A stretch of 40,528 bases of DNA, taken from positions 1-40,528 of the forward strand of contig NZ_JAIHAU010000040.1 in the NCBI RefSeq assembly GCF_020054945.1. Direction: 5' to 3'. This DNA comes from Mahella sp. (GTDB lineage: Bacteria; Bacillota; Clostridia; Mahellales; Mahellaceae). A program made the translations under genes and the position numbers. The notes below the pieces were generated by a model. The model did not search any database and was not told the origin of the DNA. It was given only the letters and a program-made list of their open reading frames with translations. Every line of letters starts with the position of its first letter. Positions within the stretch are counted from its first letter, which is position 1. Shown piece by piece: positions 26,860 to 35,834 of this stretch.

Positions 26860-26897
26860 TTCAGCATAAGTCCTCCATTTGTATATTAACTCCATAT

Positions 26898-26903
26898 ATT
26901 ATA
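26898..26903 (-). promoter_or_regulatory. -10 element of the thioesterase operon
   Basis: A perfect TATAAT on the minus strand, in 'TGTTATAATAT'. The -35 region is T-rich and weak. It lies right after the ftsH terminator and moves the likely start codon of the thioesterase downstream to 26859. Confidence 0.5.
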
Positions 26904-26914
26904 ACATAAAAGAT

Positions 26915-26944
26915 AAAAAAAATAGAGGGTTATTTCACCCTCTA
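26915..26944 (-). terminator. Rho-independent terminator after ftsH
   Basis: TAGAGGGT and ACCCTCTA form a perfect 8-base stem with a 6-base loop (26923-26944), followed on the minus strand by eight T residues (26915-26922). Confidence 0.93.
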
Positions 26945-26957
26945 TCCATATACCGCA

Positions 26958-28766
26958 TTATGCACTGGCGAAAACCTCGTTGAACTCTTGCTCTCCAAGT
27001 TTTTCTTTTTCCATCAAAGCCTGCGCTACTTTATGCAATTTATTGATATTGTTGCGCAACAGGTTCTCGGCCTTTTTATAGGATTCCTCAACTATATGCT
27101 TTATCTCCCCGTCGACGAGCGCCGCTACCTTTTCACTGTAATTACGATAGCTGCCCAAGTCCCTTCCCAAGAATATCTCTTCTTCCTTGGTGCCCAGCGT
27201 TATGGGACCTATGACATCGCTCATGCCATATTCGGTTATCATCTTTCTGGCCAAGCTCGTGGCTTTTTCTATATCATTGGAAGCTCCTGTACTTATATCG
27301 TTCATAACCAGGCTCTCTGCAGCGCGTCCGCCCAACAACTCAGTTATACTATCCAACAGTTTTTCCTTGGATACATAATACTGATCCTCACTAGGAAGCG
27401 TCATAGTATAGCCTCCGGCCACACCGCGCGGTATTATAGAAACCTCATGTACCGGATCGGCATTAGGCAACAGTTTGGCTACTACGGCGTGACCTGCTTC
27501 ATGATAGGCCACCAGCTTTTTATCATTCTCGCTAACTATGCGGCTGCGCTTTTCCGGCCCGGCTATAACACGTGTTATAGCTTCTTCTAATTCCTGCATT
27601 GTTATAGTTTTTTTACCATTTCTAGCAGCTAATATAGCAGCTTCGTTGAGCATATTCTCTATATCTGCTCCCGTGAAACCCGGCGTACGTTTGGCCAATA
27701 CTGCCAAATCCACATCAGGCGCCAGCGGTTTGCCTTTTGAGTGAACCTTCATGATCTCCTCGCGGCCTTTTACATCGGGTGCGCCAACTACTATATGACG
27801 GTCAAAACGGCCCGGACGCAAAAGAGCCGGATCCAATATATCGGGGCGATTTGTAGCCGCCATCACTATTACGCCCTCATTATCGCTGAAGCCATCCATT
27901 TCGACAAGCAACTGATTTAATGTCTGTTCCCTCTCATCGTGGCCGCCGCCCAATCCTGCACCCCTATGGCGTCCTACGGCATCTATCTCATCTATAAACA
28001 CTATACATGGCGAGTTTTTTTTGGCTTGCTCGAATAAATCGCGCACCCTTGAAGCACCTACGCCAACAAACATCTCGACAAAATCTGAGCCGCTGATGCT
28101 GAAGAATGGTACGCCGGCTTCGCCGGCCACCGCCTTTGCCAGTAAAGTTTTGCCCGTTCCTGGCGGTCCTATAAGCAATACGCCCTTAGGTATTCTGGCG
28201 CCCAATTCGAGGAACTTTCTAGGATTTTTCAGGAACTCGACCACTTCTTTCAATTCCTGCTTTTCTTCATCTGCGCCTGCAACATCGTTGAAAGTCACCC
28301 GTTTTTTGTCATCGGTCTGCATTTTGGCCCTGCTTTTACCGAAAGACATAACCCTATTGCCACCGCCTTGAGCCTGTTGGGCAAATATGAACCAGAATAC
28401 CAGCATAATAACTATCATGATGATAAAAGGCAACAAACTAAGCCATATGGACGGTTGCGGCTCAGGCGCTGTAGTAAGATTTATAAGCCCCTGCTGTGCC
28501 TTTGAATCCACAAAGTCTCCGAATGCCGTCATAAGCATCGGCGGTATATAAGCCTTGAATTGTCTGCCTGTCGTATCATAACGGCCGGTTACTTCATTGC
28601 CGGTAATGTTAATGCTAGTTATCTTACCGCTATTTATATCAGTCACTAATGTGGAATATTCTATTTCCAATGGGACCTCGGTTGGCATACCCCATAATTG
28701 CGCCATTATAATTATAATAGCTAATATTAATATATAAATACCAGGTCCTCTTAAAAAACGTTGCAA
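26958..28766 (-). CDS. ftsH: ATP-dependent zinc metalloprotease FtsH
   Basis: A complete 602-residue membrane-bound AAA+ protease that degrades misassembled membrane proteins and regulators as a hexamer. Two transmembrane helices (about 8-25 and 107-128) flank the extracytoplasmic domain. Walker A 'GPPGTGKT' is 200-207, Walker B 'IVFIDEID' near 255-262, the second region of homology 'RPGRFDR' near 317, and zinc motif 'HEAGH' 422-426. The start is TTG 28766, with AGGAGG 9 bases upstream. Its place after hpt is conserved in Firmicutes. Confidence 0.97.
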   Translation of the reverse strand: MQRFLRGPGIYILILAIIIIMAQLWGMPTEVPLEIEYSTLVTDINSGKITSINITGNEVTGRYDTTGRQFKAYIPPMLMTAFGDFVDSKAQQGLINLTTAPEPQPSIWLSLLPFIIMIVIMLVFWFIFAQQAQGGGNRVMSFGKSRAKMQTDDKKRVTFNDVAGADEEKQELKEVVEFLKNPRKFLELGARIPKGVLLIGPPGTGKTLLAKAVAGEAGVPFFSISGSDFVEMFVGVGASRVRDLFEQAKKNSPCIVFIDEIDAVGRHRGAGLGGGHDEREQTLNQLLVEMDGFSDNEGVIVMAATNRPDILDPALLRPGRFDRHIVVGAPDVKGREEIMKVHSKGKPLAPDVDLAVLAKRTPGFTGADIENMLNEAAILAARNGKKTITMQELEEAITRVIAGPEKRSRIVSENDKKLVAYHEAGHAVVAKLLPNADPVHEVSIIPRGVAGGYTMTLPSEDQYYVSKEKLLDSITELLGGRAAESLVMNDISTGASNDIEKATSLARKMITEYGMSDVIGPITLGTKEEEIFLGRDLGSYRNYSEKVAALVDGEIKHIVEESYKKAENLLRNNINKLHKVAQALMEKEKLGEQEFNEVFASA

Positions 28767-28808
28767 TATAAAATCCTCCTTCCCGGATTTACATCTTTGT
28801 ATCTTAAT

Positions 28809-28837
28809 ATTTTAACATCAATACCGGTTAAAATCAA
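28809..28837 (-). promoter_or_regulatory. Promoter of ftsH
   Basis: TTGATT (28832-28837), 17 bases, TAAAAT (28809-28814) on the minus strand. It overlaps the end of hpt and lets ftsH be transcribed apart from the sporulation block. Confidence 0.6.
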
Positions 28838-29370
28838 TACCCCTGCTCCAATCGCAACACGCTTATATTCGGTAAATTCCGATAGCGCTCATTGTAGTCC
28901 AAACCATATCCTACCACGAATTCATCGGGTATGGTAAATCCAATATAATCTACATCCACCTCGGTGAGCCGCTTATCCGGTTTATCAAGCAAGCAGCATA
29001 TTTTCACACTGCTAGGATTACGAGTGATTATATTATCCACAAGATAATGGAGCGTCAACCCCGTATCTATTATATCCTCTACTATGAGAATATCCTTGCC
29101 CTCCACAGACTCGTCCAAATCTTTTAATATTCTCACTATGCCCGATGATTTCGTCGAACTTCCATAACTCGATACCGCTATGAAATCAGTGGTCAAAGGA
29201 AGGTCTATAGCCCTTATAAGATCGCTGAAAAACACTATAGCTCCTTTTAATACTCCTATCATCAAGAGGTCCTTATTCTTGTAGTCCTCAGTTATATCAC
29301 GTCCCAATTCTCTGATGCGCTTTTTAATCTGTTCTTCATCCAGCAAAACACGCTCTAATATCTCCTCCAT
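28834..29370 (-). CDS. hpt: Hypoxanthine(-guanine) phosphoribosyltransferase
   Basis: A 178-residue purine-salvage enzyme that makes IMP or GMP from the free base and PRPP. The PRPP loop 'ILIVEDIIDTGLTL' is near residue 95, and 'DFIAVSSYGSSTKSSG' (flexible loop) is near 63. 'PDEFVVGYGLDY' near 148 is the conserved C-terminal segment. GGAGGT lies just before the ATG. It is the usual neighbour between tilS and ftsH. Confidence 0.96.
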   Translation of the reverse strand: MEEILERVLLDEEQIKKRIRELGRDITEDYKNKDLLMIGVLKGAIVFFSDLIRAIDLPLTTDFIAVSSYGSSTKSSGIVRILKDLDESVEGKDILIVEDIIDTGLTLHYLVDNIITRNPSSVKICCLLDKPDKRLTEVDVDYIGFTIPDEFVVGYGLDYNERYRNLPNISVLRLEQGY

Positions 29371-29381
29371 GCATACCTCCG

Positions 29382-30809
29382 CTATTCGTTATCACCTGTA
29401 GTTTTATATGTCAGCCTCAAAATTCTCCGTGTGGAATCGTTAACCTTGCATGTATCGCTTAATCTGTGGCCTATAACCCACAATATCTCATGATCCGATG
29501 CTATAAGAGGGATGCTGTCCCTGTATATCCTCGGTATCTTTTCATCGATAAAGTATTCTTTGAGCTTCTTATGGCCATTGCCGCCTATAGGCATAAAGCG
29601 ATCGCCCGGTCTTCTATTACGTATATATATTGGAAAATGCACTTTATCCGCATCCATATATGCAACAGATACATTAGAATTGTAATCTGTAATATCGCTT
29701 TTGTCAATAATAGAACTTGATAGAATAACTTGACCATTTTTTACATAAGTATCGCCGGGAACCGATATAGTATGGCAAAAAGGTTCCGACATAACCCGAA
29801 CAGCGCATTTCAGGTATATATACACCTTATCATTTCCGCGCTCGACCATAATATCAGCGGGCAAGGTCAGTTTCTGACCGACGCAGCCCTGCTCGATATA
29901 TGCCATGAGTTGCTCTATATGCAGATATTCTATGCTGTCAGCATCGCCTTTAAGCTTGGATATAATATATCTTAACAATCGGCGCTGCAAAGCTTTATGG
30001 AGGGCTTCAAAATCATGTATATGCAATACAGCTATATCATCGTCCATATGAACCGACCTTTTAAAGGACTCATCGACACACATACTTAAAAATTCATTGT
30101 CATCGCTTAATATATGAGACATGCGCACCAAAGAGTCTACTATATTGGGGTTGAAATTTTGGCCTAAAAACGGTATGAGTTTCAGTCGTATACGATTGCG
30201 CATATAACTCGTATCGTCATTTGTATAATCGCGGCGAGGAATCATGCCTGCGGCGGCGCAATATGCCTCTATATCGGCCCGGGATACATCCAGAAGGGGG
30301 CGGATTATATCACCGCGCACCGGCCTTATGCCTACCAAACCATCCAAGCCGCTACCCCTCAATATATGCAAAAGTATCGTCTCGGCATTGTCGTCTTTAT
30401 TATGTGCAACCGCTATGCTGTTGCAGCCTCTATACCTGCATATTTGTCTGAAAAAGTCATATCTTATGATACGACCTGCCTGCTCTTGCGATAAACCATG
30501 CTCTTTTGCATACGACGGTACATCGCAATGTTTTACATATACCGGCAACCCCATGCGCTGTGCCATCGAAACGACATATTGCGCGTCTTCTAGCGATTGC
30601 CGAGCCCTCATGCCATGCTCCACATGCGCCACTATAAGCTCTGCATCTAGTTTGTCGGACAGACTCATCAATATATGCAGCAAGGCCGACGAATCCGGAC
30701 CGCCCGATACACCCACCACTATTTTTTGGCCTGGCTGTATCATTTTATATTTCATTATATAGGACATCACCCTATTTTGAACCGACGATAAAACATCATT
30801 GTCCTGCAA
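29382..30809 (-). CDS. tilS: tRNA(Ile)-lysidine synthase
   Basis: A full-length 475-residue TilS, which modifies C34 of the tRNA-Ile(CAU) anticodon to lysidine so that it reads ATA. The PP-loop 'GVSGGPDSSALL' is residues 33-44, 'AHVEHGMRARQS' near 61, and 'AHNKDDNAETILLHILRGSGLDGLVG' region near 135. The C-terminal TilS domain ('RRPGDRFMPIGGNGHKKLKEYFIDEKIP') is complete. The start is TTG 30809 with GAGG about 11 bases upstream. ATA is common in this genome, so the enzyme is needed often. Confidence 0.95.
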   Translation of the reverse strand: MQDNDVLSSVQNRVMSYIMKYKMIQPGQKIVVGVSGGPDSSALLHILMSLSDKLDAELIVAHVEHGMRARQSLEDAQYVVSMAQRMGLPVYVKHCDVPSYAKEHGLSQEQAGRIIRYDFFRQICRYRGCNSIAVAHNKDDNAETILLHILRGSGLDGLVGIRPVRGDIIRPLLDVSRADIEAYCAAAGMIPRRDYTNDDTSYMRNRIRLKLIPFLGQNFNPNIVDSLVRMSHILSDDNEFLSMCVDESFKRSVHMDDDIAVLHIHDFEALHKALQRRLLRYIISKLKGDADSIEYLHIEQLMAYIEQGCVGQKLTLPADIMVERGNDKVYIYLKCAVRVMSEPFCHTISVPGDTYVKNGQVILSSSIIDKSDITDYNSNVSVAYMDADKVHFPIYIRNRRPGDRFMPIGGNGHKKLKEYFIDEKIPRIYRDSIPLIASDHEILWVIGHRLSDTCKVNDSTRRILRLTYKTTGDNE

Positions 30810-30828
30810 TATATAAAAATCCTCACTA

Positions 30829-30855
30829 ATTATATCAAATGATATTTTAAATCAA
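30829..30855 (-). promoter_or_regulatory. Possible promoter of tilS
   Basis: A perfect TATAAT (30829-30834) with TTGATT (30850-30855) 15 bases upstream on the minus strand. The spacer is short, so only the -10 is convincing. Confidence 0.35.
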
Positions 30856-31746
30856 TGTCAGCCAATTTGCAATAGACAAAAAAGCGAACAATGCGGCCGC
30901 TGCCAGTGCAATATTTATTATTTCATCTATTCGGTCATTTCCGGATGGTTGATCATACATATCGAGCGCATTCATTGCATTATAAAATTGTTGCAATGTA
31001 TCGTATCCCCCCTTTAAGCCCGCAATCAGGATATTTTTTACTCCAATCGGACATTTGGCACGTCTTATATCCGCTAAAACCTCATCTATAGATACATTTA
31101 CAGGGCTGTACGATTTACCCATTATTAGCACCATCATGACCATCGATATTGCAAATACCATATATCTTTGATCAGCCATACGCTGGCCGACGCCCCAACT
31201 CGCTATATCATAAGTCGGAGTGAATTCTTTCACAGTGGCGCCGGCTTCGGTGAGGCTGCTCCAATCTATCGATATAATCCTTCGGTTAGCTGTATCCACC
31301 ATCACATTTTCCGGCTTTATATCGGTCAGGCAGTATCCTTTCTGCCACACCTTGCTCATCAAAAAAGCTAATATACACCCTAAGTGCACGGCTACAGCAT
31401 ATGAGCATTTGCCTGCTCGTATATAATGGCTTAGGTCATATCCTTCTATATATTCGAGCACAAGAAATGTGTAGCCATGCCACTCATCCAACTCTATCAC
31501 CTCAGGTACCATAGATAAGCATGCCATATCGGTCAGCGAATGATATTCGTATATCAAATCCTCTCCCTCGCAGGAGATTTTCAAAGCCACTTTTTTGCCG
31601 TCATCTACGCGCCGCGCCAAAAAGACGCTGCCCGTACCTCCGCGCCCCAATAGCTTGAGCACCTCATAACATCGATTGTGCCAGCGTCCACATATATCAG
31701 AACCTAAATGTATATCTTCCATTTCAAACAAAAAGCGGCTGCTCAT
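30847..31746 (-). CDS. yabT: Membrane-bound Ser/Thr protein kinase, YabT-like
   Basis: A 299-residue Hanks-type kinase. Glycine loop 'GRGGTGSV' (34-41), ATP-binding Lys56 in 'VALKIS', 'YCLTDIKPENVMV' with catalytic Asp142, and 'ISIDWSSL' with metal-binding Asp161 in place of the usual DFG. 'WGVGQRMADQRYMVFAISMVMM' lies near residue 185. A single C-terminal transmembrane helix (about 278-298) anchors it, as in Bacillus subtilis YabT, a sporulation kinase that phosphorylates RecA. The gene order spoIIE-yabS-yabT-tilS-hpt-ftsH is the same as in Bacillus, which supports the name. It overlaps yabS by 23 bases. Confidence 0.85.
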   Translation of the reverse strand: MSSRFLFEMEDIHLGSDICGRWHNRCYEVLKLLGRGGTGSVFLARRVDDGKKVALKISCEGEDLIYEYHSLTDMACLSMVPEVIELDEWHGYTFLVLEYIEGYDLSHYIRAGKCSYAVAVHLGCILAFLMSKVWQKGYCLTDIKPENVMVDTANRRIISIDWSSLTEAGATVKEFTPTYDIASWGVGQRMADQRYMVFAISMVMMVLIMGKSYSPVNVSIDEVLADIRRAKCPIGVKNILIAGLKGGYDTLQQFYNAMNALDMYDQPSGNDRIDEIINIALAAAALFAFLSIANWLTLI

Positions 31747-32407
31747 CGTTCAATATATAGGATATAGCTGCATTGATGGCATGAGCGGTAGGCGTGTTTC
31801 CTCGGTGCTTTAATTCATTTAAGTACCCCTTCAACAATTCCACATCGTCAGTAAAAGGACAAATCATCTGATAATGGCTGCCACTTTGCCCGGGAAATGC
31901 GATAACCGCCAGATTGCTGCCGGCTCTTCTTGCCTTAAACGAAGCCAGTAAATCGAGTATGGCAGCACGAGCTGTTTTGAGCTTGACTGCCATACTATTG
32001 CTGCAATCCACCAGTATAACGCATCTTAACAGCGTTTCATCGGCAAGGGTATCAACATATCGTACCAAAGGCAGTCTCATAGCCGGCTCTATATCCAACA
32101 TATCCGATCCCACTATTTTTTTGACTTGAGCGTTCACGATATTCTCCAGCGTATTATGCATTGATCTGTAAGTTACTGTGCACATGGTGGCCGACAGCAT
32201 ATCAAGCGGTACCATCTGCCATGTGCCATTCCCCGCTAAAGCTATTGCTTTTATCTCGTCGCTCGATAGCACATCGTTATCGCCATCTATAATACCTACG
32301 GCATTTACGGTTATACCGTTTTGAGCGGCATAGGCCGCCGCTCTGGCCGGGTCCCCTCCGACATTGGATCGCCCATCGGTGATGAGCAGAATTTGCTTCA
32401 TTTCCAT
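31724..32407 (-). CDS. yabS: VWA-domain protein, YabS-like, with permuted domain order
   Basis: A 227-residue protein with two halves of a von Willebrand A fold in reversed order. The N-terminal half starts at the 'ILLITDG' strand normally found late in the domain. The C-terminal half contains the MIDAS start 'VDCSNS' (134-138) and its Thr in 'GNTPT' (203-207). A metal site could form by permutation within the chain or between two chains. The start is ATG 32407, 6 bases after GGAGGTG. Bacillus YabS, at the same locus, begins the same way. Its role in sporulation is not established. Confidence 0.82.
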   Translation of the reverse strand: MEMKQILLITDGRSNVGGDPARAAAYAAQNGITVNAVGIIDGDNDVLSSDEIKAIALAGNGTWQMVPLDMLSATMCTVTYRSMHNTLENIVNAQVKKIVGSDMLDIEPAMRLPLVRYVDTLADETLLRCVILVDCSNSMAVKLKTARAAILDLLASFKARRAGSNLAVIAFPGQSGSHYQMICPFTDDVELLKGYLNELKHRGNTPTAHAINAAISYILNDEQPLFV

Positions 32408-32479
32408 ATCTTTCACCTCCAATAGCATATATAGTATTTTTTACCATAGATGCTATATCTATTCAACCGAGATGAAAGA

Positions 32480-34891
32480 TTATTTACTTTCCCATAATCG
32501 TGAAACCAATACTGTCATATCGTCCTCAGGAAAGTCCTGTTCCGCTTCTTCCAACACGTTATATAATATGCGCTCTGCCATTTCTTGAGGATTGGGAGTC
32601 ACAATATTTTCTATAAGGTCGGCCAGCCATCTCTCCTTATCCTCTACTTCTTTATTTGCATCCAATACGCCGTCGGTAATCATTATTATAAAATCACCGC
32701 TTCTGAATTTGCGTTTTATGCTATCAAATTCCACATCAGCCACTATACCTATGGGCAGTGACGTAGAGCGAACTATCTCTACTTTATCGTTGCTTTTTAT
32801 AAACGATGGACATGCCCCTATCTTTATAAACTCCGCTGCTCCCTCTATCATATCCAGCAAACATATGTCCATGGTCGCAAACATCTCGCCGGGATCGCGC
32901 AGCATTAATACAGAATTTATGGTCTTTATGATGAGATTTTTCTCAAATCCGACCTCCAGCATCTGTTCCAGTAAGGATATAGCAGTCAGGCTTTCAGCCG
33001 CCGCCTTTTGTCCTGTACCCATGCCATCGCTTACAGCCATGATATATTTGCCGTTTTTGAAAGGCATAAAGGTGTAATTATCCCCGCATATCGCTGCCCC
33101 ATGTCTTACTCTATGGGCCACTCCGGTGACAATATTAAAGCGTTCGGCTTCCACCAGACGTATGACGCACTCAGTCCGGTCACTACCGATATAAGTACTG
33201 CTTCTGACCATAAAATCTTTATTCAGCGTTGTAGATACAATGCCGCTTACACGATGTGCACATGAAAGATTATCATCGCATTGTCTGCACGTCAACTCTA
33301 TCTCAAGTTTGCTGTCCCTGTTTTGCGTAACCACCGCGTTGCTCACCCTTATACCTTTTTGATCCAGTGCTACCATGATCGCATCCTCTATAGCGCTGTC
33401 AAAGTTCATATAAATATCTATATCAGACGCCAGCTCGGCTATAACCTCGGACATGCCAGCCAGTTGCTCTGACACCAGCTTTCGGCTTTGCTCCATAACC
33501 TGCTGGCATTTATAATCAAAACCGTTGTTGGCATACATTTGTTCCATTGCTCGTTTTATTTCGCTTACATGAGGACATTTTCTGCGCAAATCCATTAATA
33601 TGCTGCTCTTTTTTATTTTGCCTTTGTCTTCGGCTATTTTCATCAATGTGAGCATATTTTGATATGTATCATAGGGTTGTTGTTCCCAGCATTGTTTATA
33701 GGAAGAGCAATACCGACATATTTTGCCGGTCGTCATATTTAGTATATCTGATACATTTTGCTGGCGCAAGTCGTCGATATCTTGTTTGTTTGTGTCAAAA
33801 GTGCGAGCCAATTCATCGAACATTTTGGCAAAACCCATCAGCCGCCTGTTTAAAAACTCCTTTATCTTGCTTATATAATCCTTTTGTGCCTCCAGCCTGT
33901 AGAAACCCGTATATTCCTTCAAGAACTCTATAGCCCTACGTGGAAGTGCTATCAATATAACACCGGCTATGATGATATCTTCAAACGGCATTATAACAGC
34001 TGAAGAGCCGTTCATATAATAGGTCAATATGGCATTGCCTATTATAAAACCAGCTATAGAACCCCACCGCCCCAGATGGTTGAATACGCCGGCCAACATA
34101 CCGCAAAATCCCAGATCGGCTATGGCATAGCTCGGTATAGAACCCGAAAGCGACATTATAATGCCGACAGTAATGCCCAACGAAGAGCCTACGCCTGTAC
34201 CCCATATATACCCCAAAGCCATGACCGTGAACAGGCTTATCACATTTTTCAGCGATATATCCCATAATCTTATATCGAAAAAACCTTCTACTACTAACGC
34301 TATAATAATTCCCAGAGTTATTATCTCTTCAGATGAGAGTATGCGTCGGCGAGCAGGCATAAAGAGTACGTTCTGCACATTTTTAAATATGAAGATAAAT
34401 ATAAAGGTTATAAGGGCATCGCTTAGCGCCAGAAACATATTGTATAATGTGATGCCCTTAAAAACATCGAATACAATATGCGATATGAGCACGCATATCA
34501 AAGCCGATACGGCGGTACGCCATGTGGTCGAATGCTCGTCCAACTTTGAACGCTCATTTTCGACATAAAGATGGAACGCCATATACAACAGAGCTATGGC
34601 CAATATGTACTTAAAAGAATCTACGTCAAAGCGGGCTGTCAGTATTCCGGTGGCGGCAGCTATCCCAAATATAACATCGCGCCTGTAAAACGCAAATACT
34701 ACAGCCAGAAAGGCTATGCTAAAAGGCATTAAATATTCTATGATGGATACCCTGCCTATAAAGAACGTCGCAAATAATATAATGGTTTCATGCCATGATA
34801 TATTAAAAGTCGCTTTCCTTATATCACGGCTTTTATACAAATCGCGTTTATACAAAGCTGCTTGTCCTTTGCCTATCATAAATACCACCAT
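32480..34891 (-). CDS. spoIIE: Stage II sporulation protein E (SpoIIE phosphatase)
   Basis: An 803-residue protein that localises to the asymmetric septum and dephosphorylates SpoIIAA to activate sigma F in the forespore. About ten transmembrane helices fill residues 35-320, followed by a Cys-containing central region ('ICRYCSSYKQCWEQQP' near 395). The C-terminal PP2C-type phosphatase domain has 'AVSDGMGTGQKAAAES' and 'IMITDGVLDANKE'. An alternative ATG four codons in (34879) has slightly better spacing from GGTGG. Presence of this gene is direct evidence that the organism can form endospores. Confidence 0.95.
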   Translation of the reverse strand: MVVFMIGKGQAALYKRDLYKSRDIRKATFNISWHETIILFATFFIGRVSIIEYLMPFSIAFLAVVFAFYRRDVIFGIAAATGILTARFDVDSFKYILAIALLYMAFHLYVENERSKLDEHSTTWRTAVSALICVLISHIVFDVFKGITLYNMFLALSDALITFIFIFIFKNVQNVLFMPARRRILSSEEIITLGIIIALVVEGFFDIRLWDISLKNVISLFTVMALGYIWGTGVGSSLGITVGIIMSLSGSIPSYAIADLGFCGMLAGVFNHLGRWGSIAGFIIGNAILTYYMNGSSAVIMPFEDIIIAGVILIALPRRAIEFLKEYTGFYRLEAQKDYISKIKEFLNRRLMGFAKMFDELARTFDTNKQDIDDLRQQNVSDILNMTTGKICRYCSSYKQCWEQQPYDTYQNMLTLMKIAEDKGKIKKSSILMDLRRKCPHVSEIKRAMEQMYANNGFDYKCQQVMEQSRKLVSEQLAGMSEVIAELASDIDIYMNFDSAIEDAIMVALDQKGIRVSNAVVTQNRDSKLEIELTCRQCDDNLSCAHRVSGIVSTTLNKDFMVRSSTYIGSDRTECVIRLVEAERFNIVTGVAHRVRHGAAICGDNYTFMPFKNGKYIMAVSDGMGTGQKAAAESLTAISLLEQMLEVGFEKNLIIKTINSVLMLRDPGEMFATMDICLLDMIEGAAEFIKIGACPSFIKSNDKVEIVRSTSLPIGIVADVEFDSIKRKFRSGDFIIMITDGVLDANKEVEDKERWLADLIENIVTPNPQEMAERILYNVLEEAEQDFPEDDMTVLVSRLWESK

Positions 34892-34910
34892 CCATATAAC
34901 CTATTTTCAA

Positions 34911-34955
34911 GACAAAGGATATTATAACAGATCATAGACTGTATTGTTTGTCATT
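34911..34955 (-). promoter_or_regulatory. spoIIE promoter, possibly Spo0A-activated
   Basis: On the minus strand ATGACA (34949-34954) and a perfect TATAAT (34921-34926) are 22 bases apart, too far for normal sigma A promoters but like the 21-22 base spacing of Spo0A-activated spoIIE and spoIIG promoters. TTTGTC, the core of the clostridial Spo0A box, occurs on both sides (34947-34952 plus; 34912-34917 minus). Inferred. Confidence 0.45.
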
Positions 34956-35015
34956 ACTTGGCGTTGAATAATAGAAGTTTTTATCATAATATGCGTTAAT
35001 CGAATATGAAAGGAC

Positions 35016-35040
35016 AAAAAAATAGCGGTCAAAGACCGCT
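35016..35040 (-). terminator. Terminator after tRNA-Glu
   Basis: AGCGGTC and GACCGCT pair around a 3-base loop (35024-35040), followed on the minus strand by A and seven T residues. Confidence 0.92.
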
Positions 35041-35054
35041 TTGTCAGTACTTTA

Positions 35055-35129
35055 TGGTGACCCCGACGGGACTCGAACCCATGTTACCACCGTGAAAGGG
35101 TGGTGTCCTAACCGCTAGACCACGGGGCC
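35055..35129 (-). tRNA. tRNA-Glu (UUC)
   Basis: A full cloverleaf on the minus strand with encoded CCA (35055-35057). The acceptor stem GGCCCCG pairs with CGGGGTC (one G-T). The anticodon arm CCACC-CTTTCAC-GGTGG gives anticodon TTC. The T arm has GGTTCGAGTCC. It is a single-gene transcription unit with its own promoter and terminator. Confidence 0.96.
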
Positions 35130-35132
35130 ATT

Positions 35133-35198
35133 ATTGTCGGCATTCTTCATCACCGAGCCGACAATGGATATTATACAATATGGGCTACAAAAATACAA
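35133..35198 (-). promoter_or_regulatory. tRNA-Glu promoter and 5' leader hairpin
   Basis: TTGTAT (35193-35198), 17 bases and TATAAT (35170-35175) on the minus strand. The predicted transcript starts near 35163 and begins almost at once with a perfect 9-base hairpin (ATTGTCGGC and GCCGACAAT, 35133-35165) just before the tRNA 5' end. Confidence 0.7.
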
Positions 35199-35217
35199 GG
35201 TTTAAACCAAAAAATTT

Positions 35218-35577
35218 TTATGCACCCATTTGCTGTTTGGCCACTTCTACTAATTGGCTAAACGCCTTGCTGTCGTTTACGGCCATTTCAGCCAGCATTT
35301 TTCTATTTATCTCTACTCCGGCTTTCTTAAGGCCGTTTATAAGTTTACTATAGGATAAGCCGTTCATGCGAGATGCGGCATTTATACGCGCTATCCAGAG
35401 CCTGCGGAAATCGCGCTTGCGCAGTTTACGGCCGACATAAGCATATGCCAGTGCTTTCATAACAGCTTCATTAGCTGCTTTATACTGCTTGCTTTTCCCG
35501 CCCCAGTAACCTTTAGCCAATTTTAATATTTTTTTATGCTTTCTGTGGGTGGTTACACCCGATTTTACTCTAGCCAT
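35218..35577 (-). CDS. rplT: 50S ribosomal protein L20
   Basis: A 119-residue basic protein with the L20 signature: '[24 protein letters not shown]' at the N-terminus and '[21 protein letters not shown]' near residue 50. L20 binds 23S rRNA early in assembly and in Firmicutes also binds its own leader to repress the infC-rpmI-rplT operon. GGAGG lies before the ATG. Last gene of the operon. Confidence 0.97.
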   Translation of the reverse strand: MARVKSGVTTHRKHKKILKLAKGYWGGKSKQYKAANEAVMKALAYAYVGRKLRKRDFRRLWIARINAASRMNGLSYSKLINGLKKAGVEINRKMLAEMAVNDSKAFSQLVEVAKQQMGA

Positions 35578-35614
35578 TTATAACGTATCCTCCTTTCGCT
35601 GATTAAAATTCGTT

Positions 35615-35812
35615 CTATTTATATGGCAAAAGCTCTTTCGTATTCTTCTGATCAGCATCGCTCATATAGCCTGTCTTGCGTAGATTTCTTTTACGCTTGG
35701 TGGTCTTTTTTGTCAGTATATGGCTTCTATAAGCCTTACCCCTCTTGATCTTACCGCTGGCCGTAACGCGAAAGCGTTTGGCAGCGCCCCTGTGCGTCTT
35801 CATTTTAGGCAT
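35615..35812 (-). CDS. rpmI: 50S ribosomal protein L35
   Basis: A 65-residue protein beginning '[21 protein letters not shown]', the canonical L35 N-terminus. ATG 35812 is correct; the upstream TTG is only two bases from the AAAGGAGG site. It lies between infC and rplT, as usual. Confidence 0.97.
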   Translation of the reverse strand: MPKMKTHRGAAKRFRVTASGKIKRGKAYRSHILTKKTTKRKRNLRKTGYMSDADQKNTKELLPYK

Positions 35813-35834
35813 ATACAAATCCTCCTTTCAAAAA

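Noticed and set aside
26860-26895. ATG 26895 as start of the hot-dog thioesterase
   Set aside because: It directly follows the TATAAT, so the transcript would begin at or after it; the TTG with GGAGG is better placed.
30847-31746. YabT as an inactive pseudokinase because DFG is replaced by IDWSS
   Set aside because: Glycine loop, Lys56, Asp142, Asn147 and Asp161 are all present, and YabT-type kinases are known to diverge at DFG.
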